NCBI RefSeq assembly: GCF_002251775.1
Contig: NZ_NOXX01000206.1
Location: 1 to 50,238, forward strand
Reading direction: 5' to 3'
Source of the DNA: Flavobacterium aurantiibacter
Lineage (GTDB): Bacteria > Bacteroidota > Bacteroidia > Flavobacteriales > Flavobacteriaceae
DNA length: 50,238 nucleotides
Below, in pieces: positions 23,629 to 33,399 of this stretch. Under the pieces are notes generated by a model that was not told where the DNA came from, did no database searches, and was given only the letters and a program-made list of their open reading frames with translations. Position 1 is the stretch's first letter; each line of letters opens with the position of its first letter. Position numbers and translations under genes: made by a program.

Positions 23629-24807
23629 TTATTTGAAAGCCGAGTGGCCTGTGATGTCCATTCCGGTGATGAGCAAATGAATGTCGTGCGTACCTTCGTA
23701 AGTTACCACAGATTCGAGGTTCATCATATGGCGCATGATGCTGTATTCGCCGGTGATTCCCATACCGCCAAGGATTTGACGTGCTTCGCGAGCGATGTTT
23801 AGCGCCATTTCGACGTTGTTGCGTTTTGCCATCGAAATTTGAGCTGTTGTAGCGCGCCCTTCGTTACGCAACACACCTAAACGCCACGTTAACAACTGTG
23901 CTTTAGTGATTTCGGTAATCATTTCGGCTAATTTCTTTTGTTGCAATTGCGTGGCCGCGATAGGTTTGTCGAACTGAACACGTTCTTTAGCATAACGTAA
24001 GGCCGTGTCGTAGCAATCCATAGCGGCGCCGATAGCACCCCAAGCAATTCCGTAGCGCGCTGAGTCGAGACAACCTAGCGGTGCGCCCAAACCACTTTTA
24101 TTTGGCAATAAATTCTCTTTTGGAACTTTTACATCTGCAAATATGAGCTCGCCCGTAGCTGAAGCGCGTAACGACCATTTGTTGTGTGTTTCTGGCGTTG
24201 AAAAGCCTTCCATACCGCGCTCTACGATTAAGCCGTGAATACGACCTTCTTCGTTTTTCGCCCATACCACTGCGATATCGGCAAACGGAGCGTTAGAGAT
24301 CCATAGTTTTGCACCGTTTAGCAGGTAGTGATCGCCCATATCTTTGAAATTGGTGACCATACCGCCTGGATTCGAACCAAAATCGGGCTCGGTTAATCCG
24401 AAACAGCCCATCATTTCGCCACTAGCTAATTTTGGAAGGTATTTTTGGCGTTGTTCTTCGTTTCCGTATTTCCAGATCGGATACATTACGAGCGACGATT
24501 GCACTGAAGAGGTAGAACGTACGCCTGAATCGCCGCGTTCGATTTCCTGCATGATGAGTCCGTATGAAATCTGATCCAAACCAGCGCCGCCGTATTCTTC
24601 TGGGATATACGGACCGAAGCCACCGATTTCGGCAAGACCTTTAATGATTTGCTTAGGAAATTCAGCTCGTTGTGCATAATCTTCGATGATGGGAGAAACT
24701 TCGCGTTTAACCCAAGCACGAGCGGCATCGCGCACGAGTTTGTGTTCTTCAGTCAATAAATCATCTAACAAATAATAATCCGGTGCTTGGAATAAATCTG
24801 GTTTCAT
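23629..24807 (-). CDS. gcdH: Acyl-CoA dehydrogenase, glutaryl-CoA dehydrogenase-like
   Basis: This 392-residue flavoprotein has the acyl-CoA dehydrogenase folds in order: a helical N domain, a beta domain with CFGLTEPDFGSNPGGM, and a helical C domain. Arg97-Ser98 in SGVRSTSSVQSSLVMYP lines up with the glutarate-binding Arg/Ser block of glutaryl-CoA dehydrogenases. Glu371 in VTYEGTHDIH is the catalytic base position of that subfamily. The probable reaction is FAD-linked oxidation and decarboxylation of glutaryl-CoA to crotonyl-CoA in lysine/tryptophan degradation. The gene is monocistronic, so no pathway neighbours confirm the substrate. Confidence 0.85.
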   Translation of the reverse strand: MKPDLFQAPDYYLLDDLLTEEHKLVRDAARAWVKREVSPIIEDYAQRAEFPKQIIKGLAEIGGFGPYIPEEYGGAGLDQISYGLIMQEIERGDSGVRSTSSVQSSLVMYPIWKYGNEEQRQKYLPKLASGEMMGCFGLTEPDFGSNPGGMVTNFKDMGDHYLLNGAKLWISNAPFADIAVVWAKNEEGRIHGLIVERGMEGFSTPETHNKWSLRASATGELIFADVKVPKENLLPNKSGLGAPLGCLDSARYGIAWGAIGAAMDCYDTALRYAKERVQFDKPIAATQLQQKKLAEMITEITKAQLLTWRLGVLRNEGRATTAQISMAKRNNVEMALNIAREARQILGGMGITGEYSIMRHMMNLESVVTYEGTHDIHLLITGMDITGHSAFK

Positions 24808-25124
24808 AGAAGTGAATTACAATTCGGCTGCAAATTTAGCTAAACTATCTCGATTTCGTAAGGATATAACAATTGTTTTGGAATGGTTTAAGGAGCAGCG
24901 GCGTAAATTCGCGCTCTTGTTTTTTTAAAAAGAGTAGAAAAAGAGGTTTGGGTGGGTTTAGCACTAACAATGAACATATCAGAACGCGAGCTGTTATTCA
25001 TTTGAATACATGTTAGCGAGACAAGGATTTTTAATTAATTTCTGACAAACAGATATTTACGTTGGTCTTATACACTCGCTAAGCAGGTAGCTTTTTTAAT
25101 TATATCTTTACACAAAGCCGATTT
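24808..25124. other. Intergenic gap with divergent promoters and a possible element remnant
   Basis: On the minus strand TAAATTTG (24838-24831) is a -7 element for the acyl-CoA dehydrogenase. On the plus strand TATCTTTA (25103-25110) is a near-consensus -7 for the transporter at 25125. Between them, about 24890-24945 holds GGCGTAAATTCGCGC and a CTCTT/AAGAG hairpin, faintly like the intergenic element at 21879. I see no coding sequence. Confidence 0.4.
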
Positions 25125-25790
25125 ATGTTTAAAACCAGAAAGGATTTAGTTTTTGTAATACTGTGTGGAATTTTCATCACAAATGCTGTTGTTGCGGAAT
25201 TAATTGGCGGAAAGCTTATTGAAATCGGCCCATTTGTTATGAGTATTGGAATTATTCCGTGGCCGATTGTTTTTTTAACTACCGATTTAATCAACGAGTA
25301 TTTTGGCAAGCAAGGAGTTCAAAAGCTATCGTTTATCACGGCGGGTTTAATTGTTTATGCCTTTATCTTGTTGTTTGTTGCTATTAGCGTTCCGGCCGCC
25401 AAAGGAATTTCGCCGGTTTCGGATGAGGCTTTTACCGCGGTATTTGGCCAAAGTATGTGGATTATTGTGGGAAGTATTGCTGCATTTTTATTGTCGCAAC
25501 TCATAGACGTAACGATTTTCAATTTCGTAAAATCGAAAACCGGCGGATCGAAAATTTGGTTGCGCAGTACGGGTTCGACGGTCATTTCCCAATTAATTGA
25601 TTCGTTTGTAGTTTTGGGAATTGCATTTTACTTGCCCGGGAAAATCGACTTTGATACGTTTATTAGCTCGGCACTAACAGGCTATACCTTTAAACTTTCG
25701 TTGGCCATATTGCTAACACCACTGATTTACCTCGGACACTACGCGATAAGTAATTATTTAAAGAACGATCCGGCGCGGCTTTCGCAATAA
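25125..25790 (+). CDS. Queuosine precursor transporter (YhhQ/VUT family, DUF165)
   Basis: The 221-residue inner-membrane protein has about six hydrophobic helices and the family landmarks TNAVVAELIGGKLIEIG, PIVFLTTDLINEYFGKQ and the late STVISQLIDSFVVLGIAF. Characterised members take up queuosine precursors such as preQ0 or preQ1. The gene stands alone between two minus-strand genes and shares a terminator with the next one. A queD gene at the left end of the window suggests the organism may both make and salvage queuosine precursors. Confidence 0.9.
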   Translation: MFKTRKDLVFVILCGIFITNAVVAELIGGKLIEIGPFVMSIGIIPWPIVFLTTDLINEYFGKQGVQKLSFITAGLIVYAFILLFVAISVPAAKGISPVSDEAFTAVFGQSMWIIVGSIAAFLLSQLIDVTIFNFVKSKTGGSKIWLRSTGSTVISQLIDSFVVLGIAFYLPGKIDFDTFISSALTGYTFKLSLAILLTPLIYLGHYAISNYLKNDPARLSQ

Positions 25791-25818
25791 AAAACGCCAC
25801 TCAATCGAGTAGCGTTTT
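25791..25818. terminator. Bidirectional terminator
   Basis: AAAACGCCACTC, loop AATC, GAGTAGCGTTTT, with one C-A mismatch, between convergent genes. Confidence 0.8.
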
Positions 25819-25841
25819 GTGTTGGGTGTTCGTTCCATTTG

Positions 25842-27950
25842 CTATTTTGGCATTTTATTAAATCCGAAGTTATGCAAGATAAATGCATACACATCGGTTG
25901 TTTCGTCGATTACCTTAGCAAGTGGTGTTCCTGCTCCGTGACCTGCGTTTGTTGCAATACGAATTAAAGTTGGATTTTCTCCGGATTGCTTTGATTGCAA
26001 TTCGGCTGCAAATTTAAAACTGTGTGCGGGCACAACGCGATCGTCGTGATCGCCGGTAAGAATCATAGTTGCCGGATATTGCACGCCCGCACGTACGTTG
26101 TGTACAGGCGAATATTTGAAAAGATAGGCCGCCATTTCCTTGCTATCGGCAACTGTGCCGTAGTCGTACGCCCAGCCAGCGCCTGCCGTAAAGGTGTGAT
26201 AACGCAACATGTCGAGTACGCCAACGGCTGGAATAGCCACTTTAGCAACATCTGGGCGCTGCGTCATAACTGCACCCACGAGTAAACCACCGTTAGAACC
26301 GCCGCGCAAGGCCAATCGCTGTGGCGAAGTATATTTTGCTTGAACTAAGTACTCGGCTGCGGCAATAAAATCGTCGAATACGTTTTGTTTCTTAAACTGT
26401 CGGCCACCGTCGTGCCATCTTTTACCGTACTCGCCGCCGCCACGAATATTGGCTACTGCGTAAATGCCTCCCATTTCGAGCCATACTGCAACGGTTGGCG
26501 AAAATTGCGGTGTCAGGCTAATATTGAAGCCGCCGTAACCATAAAGAATAGTCGGATTATTCCCGTCTCTCACTAAATCTTTTCTGTAAGTTATGGTCAT
26601 CGGAATTTTCTCTCCATCTTTTGAAGTGTAGAAAACCTGTTCAGAAACATAATTCTCTGAATTGAAGTTTACTTTTGGAGCTTTAAAAAGCTGTGATGCT
26701 CCTTCTTTAATGTCGAGTTGATAAATTGCGCCCGGTGTAATGTAATTTGTGAACGAATAATACAAAGTTGTTTCTTTCTTTTTTGCAGAAAACCCCGAAG
26801 CTGTTCCTAAACCAGGTAGTTTTATTTCTTCGAGTAATTTCCCTGAATAATCGTGTTTGTAAACGACAGTATTAGCATCTTTAAGGTACGAAGCAAAAAG
26901 ATAACCACCTGCGGTTGATGCTGAAAGTACGTTTTCGGTTGCCTCGATAATTGTTTTCCAAGACTTTGTTGGGTTTTGTAAATCGATTCGAACTACACGA
27001 ACCGTTGGTGCATCTTTGTTTGTACTTGCAATCGCATAGTTTCCTTCCGTATCCAATACATCGAGATCGTAATCGAAGCCCGATTGAAGGGAAACGATTT
27101 TACGCTCTTTGCTGTTTAAATCAATGAAATAAAGCTCGTTTCCAGAAGTAGAATTTGCCGCTGAAATAAACAAATAGCGTTGGTCTTCGGTTACATAACC
27201 GCCTACGTAGCGGCGTTTGATTTCTTCGCCAAAAATCAGTTTATCCTTACTTTGAGGTTCTTTTAGTTTGTGGTAATAGAGCTTGTGTTGATCGGTTTTT
27301 GCAGAAAGTTCGCTGCCTTTTGGTTTATCGTAACTCGAATAGTAAAAGCCTTCGTTTTTATACCAAGAAACGCCGCTAAATTTAACGTCTATTAATTCAT
27401 TCCCAATTGGTTTTCTTGTTTCTACATCAATCACGCGGATTTTTCGCCAATCGCTACCGCCTTCAGAAATAGAATAGGCTACTAGACTTCCGTCTAGAGA
27501 GAAAGACACATCTCCGAGCGACGTGGTTCCGTCTTTGGCAAAAGTATTTGGATCGAGGAAAACTTTTTCATTTCCGTTTTTGTCGATTTGAAAAAGTACC
27601 GATTGATTTTGCAATCCGTTGTTTTTGTAGTAGTAGGTGTAGTTTCCACGAACGAAAGGAGCCGAAACTTTCTCGTAGTTCATTTTCTTTTCCAACCTAA
27701 TTCTGATTTCGTCTTTAAAAGAAACGCGTTCCAGATATTTGGCAGTAGTTTCGTTTTGCGCGATTACCCAAGCTGCGGTTTCGGCCGAACGATCGTCTTC
27801 TAACCATCGATAAGGATCATCGACTTTTAAATCAAAATATACGTCCGATTCCGATCCTCTGCGTGTGTTTGGATATTGATATTCGCTTCTGTTCTGCGCA
27901 AGCGAGGCGAACGAAAGACCCAAGAATACAGAAATTGCCACTACTTTCAT
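25842..27950 (-). CDS. Prolyl oligopeptidase, S9A family, exported
   Basis: This 702-residue serine peptidase starts with a signal peptide (cleavage near SLAQ), then a seven-bladed propeller domain (about 75-420) and an alpha/beta-hydrolase domain. The catalytic triad is Ser552 in RGGSNGGLL, Asp637 in GDHDDRVVP and His671 in NAGHGAG, spaced as in known prolyl endopeptidases. It cleaves short peptides after proline, probably in the periplasm given the signal peptide. The length is normal. The gene is transcribed alone; I see no clear TAnnTTTG element ahead of it. Confidence 0.95.
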   Translation of the reverse strand: MKVVAISVFLGLSFASLAQNRSEYQYPNTRRGSESDVYFDLKVDDPYRWLEDDRSAETAAWVIAQNETTAKYLERVSFKDEIRIRLEKKMNYEKVSAPFVRGNYTYYYKNNGLQNQSVLFQIDKNGNEKVFLDPNTFAKDGTTSLGDVSFSLDGSLVAYSISEGGSDWRKIRVIDVETRKPIGNELIDVKFSGVSWYKNEGFYYSSYDKPKGSELSAKTDQHKLYYHKLKEPQSKDKLIFGEEIKRRYVGGYVTEDQRYLFISAANSTSGNELYFIDLNSKERKIVSLQSGFDYDLDVLDTEGNYAIASTNKDAPTVRVVRIDLQNPTKSWKTIIEATENVLSASTAGGYLFASYLKDANTVVYKHDYSGKLLEEIKLPGLGTASGFSAKKKETTLYYSFTNYITPGAIYQLDIKEGASQLFKAPKVNFNSENYVSEQVFYTSKDGEKIPMTITYRKDLVRDGNNPTILYGYGGFNISLTPQFSPTVAVWLEMGGIYAVANIRGGGEYGKRWHDGGRQFKKQNVFDDFIAAAEYLVQAKYTSPQRLALRGGSNGGLLVGAVMTQRPDVAKVAIPAVGVLDMLRYHTFTAGAGWAYDYGTVADSKEMAAYLFKYSPVHNVRAGVQYPATMILTGDHDDRVVPAHSFKFAAELQSKQSGENPTLIRIATNAGHGAGTPLAKVIDETTDVYAFILHNFGFNKMPK

Positions 27951-28119
27951 ACGATTTAAAATTTAGTGGCAAGTTAGTAAAGAAAACGTATTTACTCGAA
28001 TGAGATTAAAAATCACTTTCAGCACGCAGCTCAACCAAAATGAAGAATGCCGTGACTAAAAATTGTTCGTCAAACCATTCTATTAAAAATGGCTTCAATA
28101 GTAAATAGAATGCCGCTAA

Positions 28120-28479
28120 CTACATAAATAACGGACGGTATTGCGGCCAGTGCTTATAGATTAAAATCGCATTAAACAAACCAATAACTACCGCCGGAGC
28201 AATAGTGCTTGGGTGCACGTACAAGTGAAACAGCAAAATGTTGATTGAAATGGGCGCAAGTAAAATTAGGCTGAAGGCAACCCACTTTTTTGCTAATAGG
28301 AGACCTGCAATAAGGATTTCAAGTGCGCCAACAAAGGTTAGCAGATAAGAAACTTCGCCAAATGAATCCAGAAAGTCGGCTTCGGGATTGGGCAAAAACT
28401 CAAAAAATTTGTTGGCTCCAGAGAACAATAACACGATGCCTAAGAAAATACGAACGATTTTGGTAAACTGTGAATTCAT
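28120..28479 (-). CDS. DoxX-family membrane protein
   Basis: The 119-residue protein has four transmembrane helices (about 7-25, 43-62, 67-88 and 93-110) with the DoxX-like pattern: RIFLGIVLLFSGANKFFEF at the start and GALEILIAGLLLAKKWV in the middle. The family is widespread and poorly defined. It lies 105 bases downstream of asd on the same strand and may be expressed with it. Confidence 0.75.
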   Translation of the reverse strand: MNSQFTKIVRIFLGIVLLFSGANKFFEFLPNPEADFLDSFGEVSYLLTFVGALEILIAGLLLAKKWVAFSLILLAPISINILLFHLYVHPSTIAPAVVIGLFNAILIYKHWPQYRPLFM

Positions 28480-28584
28480 AGCGTAAACATTTTAGCGTTT
28501 AACTTAACGTAATAGGAAAATGGTTAATAGTTTCCTAAATTACTAAATATTTACGAATTCAATTCACAAAAAAATATCGGATTC

Positions 28585-29577
28585 TTAAAACCCGATTTTA
28601 TGAGCTACCAAATATTCAGCTATTTGAATCGTGTTTGTAGCTGCTCCTTTGCGCAAATTGTCGGCAACAATCCACAGATTTAATGTGTTTGGCTGACTTT
28701 CATCGCGGCGAATACGCCCCACGAAGACATCATCTTTATGTTGTGCAAATAGCGGCATCGGATATTCAAACTCTTGAATATTGTCGACTAAAGTTACGCC
28801 CGGAGTTTGTTCAAGAATTTTTCGAACATCCGCTAGTTCAAAATCATTTTCGAACGCTACGTTTACCGCTTCCGAATGACCTCCTACAACAGGCACGCGA
28901 ACGGCCGTTGCAGTTACGGCAATACTGTTGTCGCTCAGTATTTTCTGAGTTTCGCGAACGAGTTTCATTTCTTCTTTCGTGTAGCCGTTATCTTCAAAGA
29001 CGTCGCATTGGGGAATTGCATTTTTGTGAATTTGGTATTTGTAAGCCATTTCACCACTTATTCCCGCGAATTCATTTTCGAGTTGTTTCACAGCTTTAAC
29101 ACCCGTTCCGGTAATCGACTGATAGGTAGACACAACGATTCGCTTAATTTGGTACTTTTTGTGCAACGGCGCTAAAGCCATAACCATTTGAATGGTTGAA
29201 CAATTCGGATTGGCAATGATTTTATCGGCAGCGGTTAGCACTTGTGCGTTGATTTCTGGAACGACAAGCTTTTTGGTCGGATCCATGCGCCAAGCCGACG
29301 AGTTATCGATTACTGTAGTGCCTGCTTCTGCGAACTTTGGCGCCCATTCGAGCGAGGTTCCGCCACCGGCTGAAAAAAGTGCTATGTGTGGTTTCATGGC
29401 AACAGCAGTTTCGAGAGAAACAACAGTATATTCCTGACCTTTAAACGAAATTTTCTTTCCAACCGATTTCTCAGATGCAACCGGAATTAGCTCGGTAACG
29501 GGAAAATTACGCTCTTCAAGAACTTGTAACATGATTTCGCCAACCATTCCGGTGGCACCAACAACTGCAACTTTCAT
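28585..29577 (-). CDS. asd: Aspartate-semialdehyde dehydrogenase
   Basis: The 330-residue product reduces aspartyl phosphate to aspartate semialdehyde with NADPH, feeding lysine, threonine, methionine and diaminopimelate synthesis. The N-terminal VAVVGATGMVGEIML motif binds the cofactor and Cys126 in NPNCSTIQM is the catalytic nucleophile. RVPVVGGHSEAVNV carries the active-site histidine. An in-frame extension of 23 codons exists upstream, but the ATG at 29577 starts the Rossmann strand and lies 22 bases from a TAnnTTTG element, so I prefer it. Confidence 0.96.
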   Translation of the reverse strand: MKVAVVGATGMVGEIMLQVLEERNFPVTELIPVASEKSVGKKISFKGQEYTVVSLETAVAMKPHIALFSAGGGTSLEWAPKFAEAGTTVIDNSSAWRMDPTKKLVVPEINAQVLTAADKIIANPNCSTIQMVMALAPLHKKYQIKRIVVSTYQSITGTGVKAVKQLENEFAGISGEMAYKYQIHKNAIPQCDVFEDNGYTKEEMKLVRETQKILSDNSIAVTATAVRVPVVGGHSEAVNVAFENDFELADVRKILEQTPGVTLVDNIQEFEYPMPLFAQHKDDVFVGRIRRDESQPNTLNLWIVADNLRKGAATNTIQIAEYLVAHKIGF

Positions 29578-29598
29578 TTTGATAATTTTTAAGCTTCG

Positions 29599-29606
29599 CA
29601 AAATTA
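29599..29606 (-). promoter_or_regulatory. -7 promoter element for asd
   Basis: On the minus strand TAATTTTG matches TAnnTTTG. It lies inside the 23-codon upstream extension of the reading frame, which argues for the shorter protein. Confidence 0.55.
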
Positions 29607-29651
29607 GCGAATACACTCCGATTCGAACTAAAATTTTATGATACAATAAAG

Positions 29652-29677
29652 AAAAACCATCCTTGTGGGATGGCTTA
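29652..29677 (-). terminator. Terminator after mscL
   Basis: On the minus strand: GCCATCC, loop CACAA, GGATGGTTTTTC. The 7-bp stem and T-tract follow the mscL stop by about 70 bases and precede the asd promoter. Confidence 0.75.
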
Positions 29678-29745
29678 AGTTAGAATATGTAGTGAGCGGT
29701 ATGAATTTCGATTCCTACAATAAATTCTGAGCTTGAAAAAAGCTG

Positions 29746-30129
29746 TTATTTATTTTTTAGTGCGTCGCGAATTTCCATAAGTAACTTCTCTTCGTTACTT
29801 GGTGCTGGCGGAGCTGCAGGCGCTTCAGCTTCTTTCTTGCGAGCGGCATTTATTCCTTTAATTACAAGGAACAAAACAAATGCAACAATTAAAAAGTTTA
29901 TGACGGCAGATAGAAACAGGCCGTATTTTACGGTTCCGAACATCGTTAATTCTTCGAGCTTACTCAAATTCGCTGCTTCAAGAGCCGGCTTTAAAAGCAA
30001 AGGTGTTAAAACGTCGTCGATAAAAGACGTAACAATTTTGCTAAATGCCGCTCCAATAATGACCCCGATTGCGAGATCAACGACATTGCCTCGCATAGCA
30101 AAGGCTTTAAATTCAGAAATCATTCCCAC
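29746..30129 (-). CDS. mscL: Large-conductance mechanosensitive channel
   Basis: This 127-residue protein is a normal-length MscL. The first helix has KAFAMRGNVVDLAIGVIIGAAFSKIVTSFIDDVLTP split by the family pattern, the second helix spans about 70-95, and an acidic/alanine-proline-rich linker leads to a C-terminal helix SNEEKLLMEIRDALKNK. The homopentamer opens as an emergency valve under hypo-osmotic shock in the inner membrane. It lies alone between murF-alr and asd, with its own terminator. Confidence 0.97.
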   Translation of the reverse strand: MGMISEFKAFAMRGNVVDLAIGVIIGAAFSKIVTSFIDDVLTPLLLKPALEAANLSKLEELTMFGTVKYGLFLSAVINFLIVAFVLFLVIKGINAARKKEAEAPAAPPAPSNEEKLLMEIRDALKNK

Positions 30130-30174
30130 GTTTTGTGGTTTTTTTGGTTAATAATTGTGAAAGTACTAAAAACC

Positions 30175-32598
30175 TTATTCTCGGAAAAAAATTCTTTTCA
30201 CGCGCTGGGAAATACCGGTTAAAATTTCATAGCTGATCGTACTTCCCGCTTTGGCAATTTCTTGAACAGTAGGACGCTTTCCGAAGACGATTACCGCGTC
30301 GCCTTCGCGACATGCAATTGCGCTAACATCTACCATCAGCATGTCCATACAAACCGAACCTACTATCGGTGCCGGCTGTTCGTGAATGATCACATAACCA
30401 TTTTCATTACCCCAAAATCTCGGAATTCCATCGGCGTAACCTATTGGTATTGTTGCAATTGATGTCTTTTCTTTTGCCTTGAATCGTCGATTATATCCTA
30501 CGGTTTCACCCGCTTGTAATTCATGAATTTGCGAGATTATCGACTTTAGTGTTCCAACTGTTTCGAGCTGATTTTGTTCTTCGTCACTAGAAGCCAATCC
30601 ATATAAACCGATTCCCAAACGTACCATTTCAAATTGCGCTTCGGGATAATTTATGAGTCCAGACGTGTTTAAAATATGCCTGTAGAACTTTTTCGACAAT
30701 TGCTTTTGGAGAACTTCAGTTGCCTGTAAAAATCGTTCGATTTGCTGTTCCGTAAACGAACGTTCGTTTAAATCGTCGCTAGCGGCCAAGTGCGATAATA
30801 CCGATCTCACTTCCAACTCGGGTACGTTTGTAAGTTCTTGCGCTAAATCGGCCACAGAATCTGGCGCGAAACCCAGTCGGTGCATGCCTGTGTCGATTTT
30901 TACGTGAACCGGATATGCCGTTGCGCCAACTTTTCGTGTTGCTTCCGCGAAAGCGTTCAAGGCACGAAAACTGTAGATTTCAGGTTCCAATTGATATTGA
31001 ATAATCTCATCGAAAGCTGTCGACTCTGGATTCAAAACCATAATCGGAACCGAGATTCCCGCTTGTCGGAGTTTCACACCTTCATCGGCAAAAGCTACTC
31101 CCAAATAATCAACTTTGTTAAATTCGAGCAATCGCGCGATTTCTTCTCCGCCGTTTCCGTAGCCAAAAGCTTTTACCATGACCATGAGTTTCACGCCGGG
31201 TTTTAGCTTCGATTTGTAGTGATTTAGATTATGCGTTAAGGCACTCAAGTTAATTTCCAGTACGGTTTCGTGCTTTTGCTGTTCGAGAATTTTTAGAATT
31301 TTCTCGAATTCAAATTTCCGGGCACCTTTTATTAAAACCGAAGCATCCGACCAGTTGCGAAGTGTTTCGTCTTGTAAAAACGCGGCTGTAGTCTCAAAAT
31401 GCTTTCGCAATGCTGTACCTTTAATTTCACGAGACCATTCCCCCACGGTGACTATCTCGGCTAAATCATATTGATGTAATAACTGCTCGATTTTTGATAG
31501 CGTGTGGGCATCCGACTCTGCAAAATCAGACAAAACCAGTATCTTTTTCAGTGCAGAAGACTGATTTTTCAAAAAGTCGAGTGCTATTTGCAGCGATTGT
31601 AAGTCGGCACTATACGAATCGTCTATGATTTGCAAGTTACGCACGCCGTTTTTAATCGACAAACGCATGTTAACTTGAGGCAACGAACTAATTCGATTTG
31701 CTATAATTTGAAAATCAATCTTCAGCGCCAGCATGGTTGTAATGCAATGTGCTGCATTTTGTATCGAAGCGCCGTCGGTAAACGGCAAGCTTAAAGAAAA
31801 AGTTTTTGAATTAGTCTGTATTTCAAGCCTTGTAGTGTGTGCGAGCTCTTCTTTCTGAATATAAATTTGTGCCGAAGTATTTGAAAAGCTCCATGTGTAG
31901 AATCGCTGATCGATCTTGGTAAATTGTTCAAATGTTTCGTATTCACCGATCACCAAACGAGCCGATGTGTAGAGTTTTGCTTTTTCTGAAAATTTCTGCG
32001 CCCGATTCTCGAAACCCGCGTCATGAGCCGAATAAATATTAGTTAAAACGGCTATTTCGGGTTGTAGCATGTCGGCAAGTGCCTGCATTTCGTTGGTGGT
32101 CGAAATTCCTGCTTCAAAAATCCCCAAGGTGTGTTGTTGTTCAAGTGTTAGTACAGACAGCGCCACGCCCACTTGAGAATTATAACTTTTCGGACTTTTA
32201 GCAATATAATAATCCGGCGAAAGCAAGTAGTACAGCCATTCTTTTACTACTGTTTTGCCGTTACTGCCGGTTATGGCAATTACGGGTAAGGCAAATTTTG
32301 CGCGGTGCGAAGCGGCTAGTTTTTGAAGGGCTTGCAAAACATTGGGAACGAGCAAAACCTGAATACCTGGTACTTTTCCGCGATAATCTTGTTCGCTCAC
32401 AAAGTATCGAACGCCTTGTTCGGCGGCTTTTCCAATGAAATCGGCGCCGTTAAAATTTGGTCCGCTTAAAGCGAAGAAAACTGTTTTTTCGTTGTTGTTA
32501 CCCGATCGCGAATCGGTGGAAATATGTGTAAAGAGAAAATCGTCCGTTGGGATTTCGGTTTTAGTCAGTAACGAACAAATTTCTTTCCACGAAAACAT
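30175..32598 (-). CDS. Fused MurF ligase and alanine racemase
   Basis: The 807-residue protein joins two cell-wall enzymes. Residues 1 to about 440 form MurF (UDP-MurNAc-tripeptide:D-Ala-D-Ala ligase) with the ATP loop GSNGKT at 111-116. Residues about 445-807 form a fold-type III alanine racemase with Lys476 in VMVKAFGYG as the pyridoxal phosphate lysine, GYNRRF with the second catalytic tyrosine near the late C domain, and PIGYADGIPR. The racemase makes D-Ala for the ligase's D-Ala-D-Ala substrate. Such fusions are typical of Bacteroidota. The stop codon is followed by the mscL gene; its start overlaps the tdk stop by one base. Confidence 0.95.
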   Translation of the reverse strand: MFSWKEICSLLTKTEIPTDDFLFTHISTDSRSGNNNEKTVFFALSGPNFNGADFIGKAAEQGVRYFVSEQDYRGKVPGIQVLLVPNVLQALQKLAASHRAKFALPVIAITGSNGKTVVKEWLYYLLSPDYYIAKSPKSYNSQVGVALSVLTLEQQHTLGIFEAGISTTNEMQALADMLQPEIAVLTNIYSAHDAGFENRAQKFSEKAKLYTSARLVIGEYETFEQFTKIDQRFYTWSFSNTSAQIYIQKEELAHTTRLEIQTNSKTFSLSLPFTDGASIQNAAHCITTMLALKIDFQIIANRISSLPQVNMRLSIKNGVRNLQIIDDSYSADLQSLQIALDFLKNQSSALKKILVLSDFAESDAHTLSKIEQLLHQYDLAEIVTVGEWSREIKGTALRKHFETTAAFLQDETLRNWSDASVLIKGARKFEFEKILKILEQQKHETVLEINLSALTHNLNHYKSKLKPGVKLMVMVKAFGYGNGGEEIARLLEFNKVDYLGVAFADEGVKLRQAGISVPIMVLNPESTAFDEIIQYQLEPEIYSFRALNAFAEATRKVGATAYPVHVKIDTGMHRLGFAPDSVADLAQELTNVPELEVRSVLSHLAASDDLNERSFTEQQIERFLQATEVLQKQLSKKFYRHILNTSGLINYPEAQFEMVRLGIGLYGLASSDEEQNQLETVGTLKSIISQIHELQAGETVGYNRRFKAKEKTSIATIPIGYADGIPRFWGNENGYVIIHEQPAPIVGSVCMDMLMVDVSAIACREGDAVIVFGKRPTVQEIAKAGSTISYEILTGISQRVKRIFFRE

Positions 32599-33215
32599 TA
32601 CGATAATTCGTTTGTAGGTTCGCTCTTATTCTCGGCTTGTTCGCGAATGGCGTTGTAGTAAGCCGCACGCGATAAGGGTTCGTATTCTTCGGTTTCGCCG
32701 AGTAAAACCAGTTTATCGTTGTCGGTTTTACGGAAACTGTAGTGCGCTAAATTTCCGGTACGGGTACAAACGGCGTGCACTTTCGTGACGTATTCGGCGG
32801 TGGCCATCAAGGCAGGCATGGGCCCAAACGGATTTCCTTTAAAATCCATATCCAAACCGGCAACAATAACGCGAATACCGCTGTTTGCCAAATCGTTACA
32901 AACGGTAATAATTTCATCGTCAAAGAATTGCGCCTCATCGATGCCAACCACATCGCAGCCTTGTGCCAACAAGCGAATATTAGCCGCAGCAGGAACTGGA
33001 GTAGAACGAATTTCATTAGCATCGTGCGAAACCACCATTTCGTCGTGATAGCGTGTATCGATTGCAGGTTTAAAAATTTCAACTTTTTGCTTGGCAAATT
33101 GCGCGCGTTTGAGTCGTCGGATGAGCTCTTCGGTTTTTCCCGAAAACATGGAGCCGCAAATAACTTCTATCCATCCAAACTGCTCTTTGTGATTAACGGT
33201 ATTTTCAAGAAACAT
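32598..33215 (-). CDS. tdk: Thymidine kinase, type II
   Basis: This 205-residue protein phosphorylates thymidine with ATP in the salvage pathway. The P-loop GSMFSGKT is at 21-28, DEAQFF holds the Walker B and catalytic region, and the lasso region [15 protein letters not shown] binds thymidine. Type II enzymes usually hold a structural zinc with four cysteines; here only Cys149 (in [13 protein letters not shown]) remains, while the partner CxxC position is threonine and the later pair is LSRAAY. A TACATTTG -7 element on the minus strand (33309-33302) is the likely promoter. The gene overlaps murF-alr by one base. Confidence 0.93.
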   Translation of the reverse strand: MFLENTVNHKEQFGWIEVICGSMFSGKTEELIRRLKRAQFAKQKVEIFKPAIDTRYHDEMVVSHDANEIRSTPVPAAANIRLLAQGCDVVGIDEAQFFDDEIITVCNDLANSGIRVIVAGLDMDFKGNPFGPMPALMATAEYVTKVHAVCTRTGNLAHYSFRKTDNDKLVLLGETEEYEPLSRAAYYNAIREQAENKSEPTNELS

Positions 33216-33301
33216 TTTTCGGCAATTGTGAAGTTGAAACTGATTAGATTTTATTACTTTGTAGCCGTTGTGCGATCATTTTTAACCCCAGCTCAGCGTT
33301 T

Positions 33302-33309
33302 CAAATGTA
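33302..33309 (-). promoter_or_regulatory. -7 promoter element for tdk-murF/alr
   Basis: On the minus strand TACATTTG matches TAnnTTTG, about 87 bases before the tdk ATG. Confidence 0.45.
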
Positions 33310-33399
33310 GCCAAATTTTCTATACGTGAATGTAGAATCTCGGCTTCGCAGAACAACTGTTTATCAATAGAAAAGAAAATTTACAACCGCTTCGTGTTT

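Noticed and set aside
25081..25124. preQ1 riboswitch ahead of the queuosine-precursor transporter
   Set aside because: The short leader lacks the preQ1-I stem and A-rich tail pattern; I could not draw the pseudoknot.
29578..29646. 23-codon extension of asd
   Set aside because: It includes the TAATTTTG promoter element, and the Rossmann strand starts at 29577.
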